64,000 nucleotides of DNA from Epiperipatus broadwayi (Eukaryota > Onychophora > Udeonychophora > Euonychophora > Peripatidae), in assembly GCA_028023455.1 (NCBI GenBank), contig JAQFVV010000181.1, positions 2,176,001 through 2,240,000 of the forward strand, written 5' to 3'. The translations under genes were made by a program, and so were the position numbers. A model generated the notes under the pieces. It was not told the DNA's origin, did not search any database, and saw nothing but the letters and a program-made list of their open reading frames with translations. This document shows, piece after piece, positions 60,847 through 64,000 of this stretch; the stretch's first letter is position 1; each line of letters opens with the position of its first letter.

Positions 60847-60930
60847 CGTTTTAGACCTGTAGAGGTCCCTACTATCACATTTTATATGCATGTGCTTGAG
60901 GCTACAGCCTTAATGAATATTATTTAATTG
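60847..60930 (-). repeat. Family E repeat, minus copy
   Basis: The reverse complement carries GATAGTAGGGACCTCTACAG and an AAGGCTGTAGCCTCAAG arm like the 14.0 and 47.8 kb copies. Confidence 0.75.
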
Positions 60931-61984
60931 ATTAAGTAAAAGTAAAGATAATCTGTATATTATTTTTGAGTTTTTTTCTTTTTAAAAGCATGTGTGCATG
61001 TTCAAATTTTGTTACATAGTTTATCACATAGTATGATTCAATTAATCAAATTGAAGTATTAAAGCAGCATTTTTAACTTTAGTGTAATTTTAATCTCTTA
61101 ATTATCTAGGTCATTTATATATAAATTTAACCTTGAAATCTTTACTAATTAAGATGTTTTAAATATATGATATCTAGACAGTAAAATAATTAACTTTTAT
61201 TAATTCTATCTTAATTTTTTAAATATTTGATTCATATAGCATGATGTTTTTTTTATAAATTATAATAACTAATAAATGGCTAAACCCACTGCACACACAT
61301 GTAACACAGTTTATAATGAATACTTTCACTTCCAAATACAAGATAGTCTTTTTAAAAAATAAAATGGATCCACTCTATCTTTTTTCACCCAAGCTATATA
61401 TATATATATGGGCCAGTCTAAGGCATTTGGAGATGAGAGCATGAAGATTTAATTATTCACTTTAAATTACTTTTCATATAATTTTTATTAATGACCCTGC
61501 AAAATTATTACAATTTACGATGTGTCCTTATATTTGATTTATATAGTGTGATGTTTTTTTATAAATTATAATACTAATAAATTGCTAAAACCACTGCACA
61601 TGCACTTTACAGATATAACACAATTTATAATGAATATTCTTACTTTCAAACACAAAAAAATATCTATTTAATTTCAATAAATATTATCTACTTAATTAAA
61701 ATAATATCTTAATTTTAGAATAAATGCCTTTTCACTTTATTTAAGAGTTCTTCAAAATTGTCAATCTTTCAACATACATGCATAGACATTTGCACACACA
61801 TATACTAGACAATCAATATTTTAAAAGCAATGAACTCAACTTTTACCTACTGAAACTTATTTAAGTTAAAACTTATTCCAAACTAGTTTTGTTTAAATTT
61901 AATGTCTTAAATTGTAACTTTAAACAGATCTTACATTAACTAATACTTTATGAAATATTATTTTAAATGTATTTTATTTTGAAA
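60931..61984. repeat. AT-rich DNA with a direct repeat pair
   Basis: Blocks at about 61226-61345 and 61535-61660 are diverged direct copies (e.g. ATAATAACTAATAAATGGCT against ATAATACTAATAAATTGCT, then CCACTGCACA and TTTATAATGAATA). The remainder is featureless. Confidence 0.6.
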
Positions 61985-62905
61985 ACAGAAAAATATAGGA
62001 CCTCAGCGCAGCATTTGACTCTGTGGTGCCTGCAAAATTATTCTCAATTTTGGAGCACTATGGGGTACCCAAAGTCTACACCAGAATCATAGCAAATCTG
62101 CTGCTAAATAGATCAATATATACATCATTGGGCTCCAGGGTTTAAACCACATCTATAAATACCCCAGGGGTCACCTCTTAGTACCTTGTCTTTCATAGCC
62201 TTTGTAAATCCTCTATTAACAGCTATTGAGAAACATCTTCCTGGGGTAATTGTCCCAGTGCTAGGGGAGGAAGTTCATCACATATAAATATGTTGATGAC
62301 ATTACAGTTTTCTTCCCCTCACATAAATACTTGCCCAAACTATATAAACTGCTGGATGAATAGACTGAAAGATATGGGCTAAGAATAAACTCTGAGAAAT
62401 CTGCTACCTGGAAGATCCATTGGGCAACAGCAATTTTTTCAAAATTCTCGGGCAAACCTCAAAACTTTCTTGGATTTCCCATGGTGTTGTCCAGGTTGAC
62501 TATGAGAAGAGTACTACAAAACAGCATTCTAGAAAAAACCAAAAAGGTTGCAAGTGATCTCTCAGGGATCTACTTATCACTCCTGGATAAGGCAGTGCTG
62601 ATTAACATGTTGGTGCTTCTGCGAATTAATCACATCATGCTACTTCTTAAACCAACCAGGTCCTTTCAGAATGCAATAAACTCAGTCTGCACTGGCATCT
62701 TGTGGAAGAGGAAAACAGTAACCATCAGTTTAGCCAAGATGCAGAGACGAAAGACCTGAATGGGCTTAGGTTGCATGATCTCAACACCTTCTTCATTCAG
62801 AAATCCCTATCAATGCTTAAGGAAATGAATGCAAGATTGCCAGATTGTAATTGTATGTGTATTTTCCTTAATAAAAAAAAGAAACAAAAACAAGAAAAAT
62901 AAAAA
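61985..62905 (+). pseudogene. LINE reverse transcriptase fragment, broken, A-rich tail
   Basis: Opens with DLSAAFDSVVPAKLF near 61999 and ILEHYGVPKVYTRIIANLLL, which are RT motif A and following. It continues through a frameshifted palm to KYVDDITVF near 62285 (catalytic YVDD), then thumb-like segments, including WKRKTVTISLAKMQRRK and, after a frameshift, DLNGLRLHDLNTFFIQ near 62753. The last resembles the GGLGLPDL block of L1-like enzymes. Several stops and shifts kill it. It ends in an A-rich tail (62871-62905) right after a CTTAATAAAA sequence, before any C-terminal domain. Both an N-terminal endonuclease and the true C-terminus are absent. Confidence 0.8.
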
Positions 62906-63424
62906 TTTTGGCGTAAATAAATCATATTTTACAAACAGGAACAAAATCTTTATTTACTGTAACTAAGTTAAAACACAACATACTTTAATGTAACCTTTAT
63001 CTAGGTTTAAATTATTAAATTTGGATTTTTAAGCAAGTATTAAATTAGTTAATTAATTTCCCAGAATTCATAGATTCCATTCATGAATATAATAGACAAA
63101 TTGCCTGATGGAATAATTGTCTCACTTATTAATAAATGACTAGACTTCCTTCAATTAAATATTAATTAATAATATTTGATAAATTTAAAAACAATCGCAC
63201 GTTTAAATTTTAAGCAAGTTTTCTGGAAGTATATTCTTATAAGATATTAAAAAAATGTTTTGTCTCTTCACTTCACAAAAGAATTTTTTAAAAGACTCAA
63301 GAAAATAAATTTGATCTCATCCTCAGTTATAAAAGGAACCTTAATTTTAAATAATATTTTTAAAACCAAATATACTTAGTATCAACTTGCTACTAATGAA
63401 ATGGATTTTTATCTATAAAATGGT
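62906..63424. other. AT-rich non-coding DNA, nothing recognised
   Basis: No gene. Confidence 0.5.
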
Positions 63425-63547
63425 AAAAATCGTATTACTTGTCAAGCGTTGGTGGTCGAGTGGTCAGCACAGCTGCCTTACAAGCAGTTGTCCCGGGTTC
63501 GCCTCCCGGGCGATGCTTTGACACCTGAAAAAAAATCGTATTACTTG
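63425..63547 (+). mobile_element. Very short tRNA-derived SINE with 17-bp target duplication
   Basis: AAAAATCGTATTACTTG flanks the element perfectly at 63425-63441 and 63531-63547. The 89-bp insert is a tRNA-like body (63446-63517), a TTGACACCTG tail and an A run. It closely resembles tRNA-Gly(UCC) sequence. The duplication length and A tail show insertion by a LINE-type retrotransposition machinery (established mechanism for SINEs). Confidence 0.88.
63446..63517 (+). tRNA. tRNA-Gly-like fold with UAC anticodon (retroposed)
   Basis: 72 nt: acceptor GCGTTGG/GCGATGC (six of seven pairs counting G-U), D-arm region GTCGAGTGGTCAGCAC, anticodon arm GCTGC-CTTACAA-GCAGT, and T arm CCGGG-TTCGCCT-CCCGG (five pairs). 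The body matches animal tRNA-Gly(UCC) almost throughout, but the anticodon reads TAC instead of TCC. The 17-bp duplication shows it is a retroposed copy, so it is probably not a working tRNA. Confidence 0.6.
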
Positions 63548-63767
63548 GATAATACATTTTGCTTTATCAGCAACACAATTATCATTATTAACTTAAAGAA
63601 TTAAAGATCAAACAATGAATGTATTAATCTTATGCTTAGAATTAAAAGTGTTGAACATCAAAATTTTGGGATAAAAAAAAAAATTATTTAGTCAAACATT
63701 GGTGGCCTAGAGGTTAGTGTCGCTGCTTTCCAAGCAGTTATCCCGGGTTCGCTTCCCTGCCGACTTT
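63548..63767 (+). pseudogene. Second tRNA-Gly-like copy (UCC) near the end
   Basis: The 72-nt body at 63696-63767 has anticodon arm GCTGC-TTTCCAA-GCAGT (UCC, Gly) and box B GGGTTCGCTTCCC. The acceptor stem (ACATTGG/CCGACTT) and T stem have mismatches. It ends TTTTTGACATATATAAAAAA like the 63.4 kb SINE. The stretch before it (63548-63695) is AT-rich with nothing recognised. Confidence 0.55.
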
Positions 63768-64000
63768 TTGACATATATAAAAAAATCTGTTTAAGGATAT
63801 AATCCGCTACTTATGACAAAACTATTAATGTGTTTCCCAATATTTGAAATGTTTATATGAAGAATTATTCATGCGTAATATATGAGTAATACTTAAAAAA
63901 ATAAGGACTATAAAGAAATATTTTGAATACTATTTAGAAATTACGGATTCTCCCAAATAAATAAAGGATATAATGGATTACAAATTTATCAGTGATTCTG

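Noticed and set aside
1-64000. CRISPR arrays, operons or other prokaryotic defence systems
   Set aside because: No regularly spaced short repeats with unique spacers, no prokaryotic gene density and no ribosome binding sites; the window is eukaryotic.

Overview
This is a very AT-rich (about three quarters A+T by eye) window from an invertebrate-like metazoan nuclear genome. The evidence is indirect: no bacterial gene organisation, no long open reading frames, abundant microsatellites, a 500-N scaffold gap, and decayed retroelements of animal type (RTE-like and zinc-knuckle LINEs, Penelope-like elements with a GIY-YIG endonuclease, tRNA-derived short elements). The species cannot be fixed from sequence alone; AT-rich cnidarians, flatworms or similar would fit. 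I recognise no conserved single-copy host gene. One short candidate exon (5.5 kb) and two GC-richer short ORFs (15.8 and 34.1 kb) are the only hints of host coding sequence.

Layout. 0-18 kb: AT-rich intergenic DNA with inverted repeats, short tandem repeats and a fold-back element at 14.0 kb. 17.9-23.1 kb: a broken RTE-type LINE interrupted by a fold-back insertion, a fold-back element with a hammerhead ribozyme on the minus strand (20.1 kb), and the 3' end of a minus-strand LINE. 23.9-30.2 kb: a decayed tandem array of about 400-430 bp hammerhead-bearing units, two solitary units (27.3 and 29.3 kb) and a relic of the 20 kb family. 30-44 kb: mostly featureless AT-rich DNA, with a fold-back element, 95-bp tandem repeats, the N gap and a fairly intact Penelope-like GIY-YIG ORF (42 kb). 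44-61 kb: repeat-rich, with a second hammerhead fold-back at 44.3 kb, a large palindrome, a family of hammerhead repeats with a tRNA-like tail (50-53 and 60 kb), a Penelope-like RT/EN relic (54 kb), a 419-bp hammerhead unit (57.0 kb) and a palindromic Penelope-like 3' end (57.2-58.1 kb). 61-64 kb: a broken LINE reverse transcriptase and tRNA-Gly-like short retroposons, one with a perfect 17-bp target-site duplication.

The strongest theme is self-cleaving RNA. At least three sequence-distinct hammerhead architectures with intact or nearly intact catalytic cores (CUGANGA...GAAA) lie in repeated elements alongside Penelope-like fragments. All have a very short stem III (2-3 bp). That matches the published association of type I hammerheads with Penelope-like elements and retrozymes, where tandem (dimeric) transcripts are thought to be needed for cleavage. 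Several fold-back elements share 12-13 bp target-site duplications and an asymmetric 3' tail, which points to copying through RNA rather than cut-and-paste movement. The functional links are inference; the motifs, stems and duplications are read directly from the sequence.
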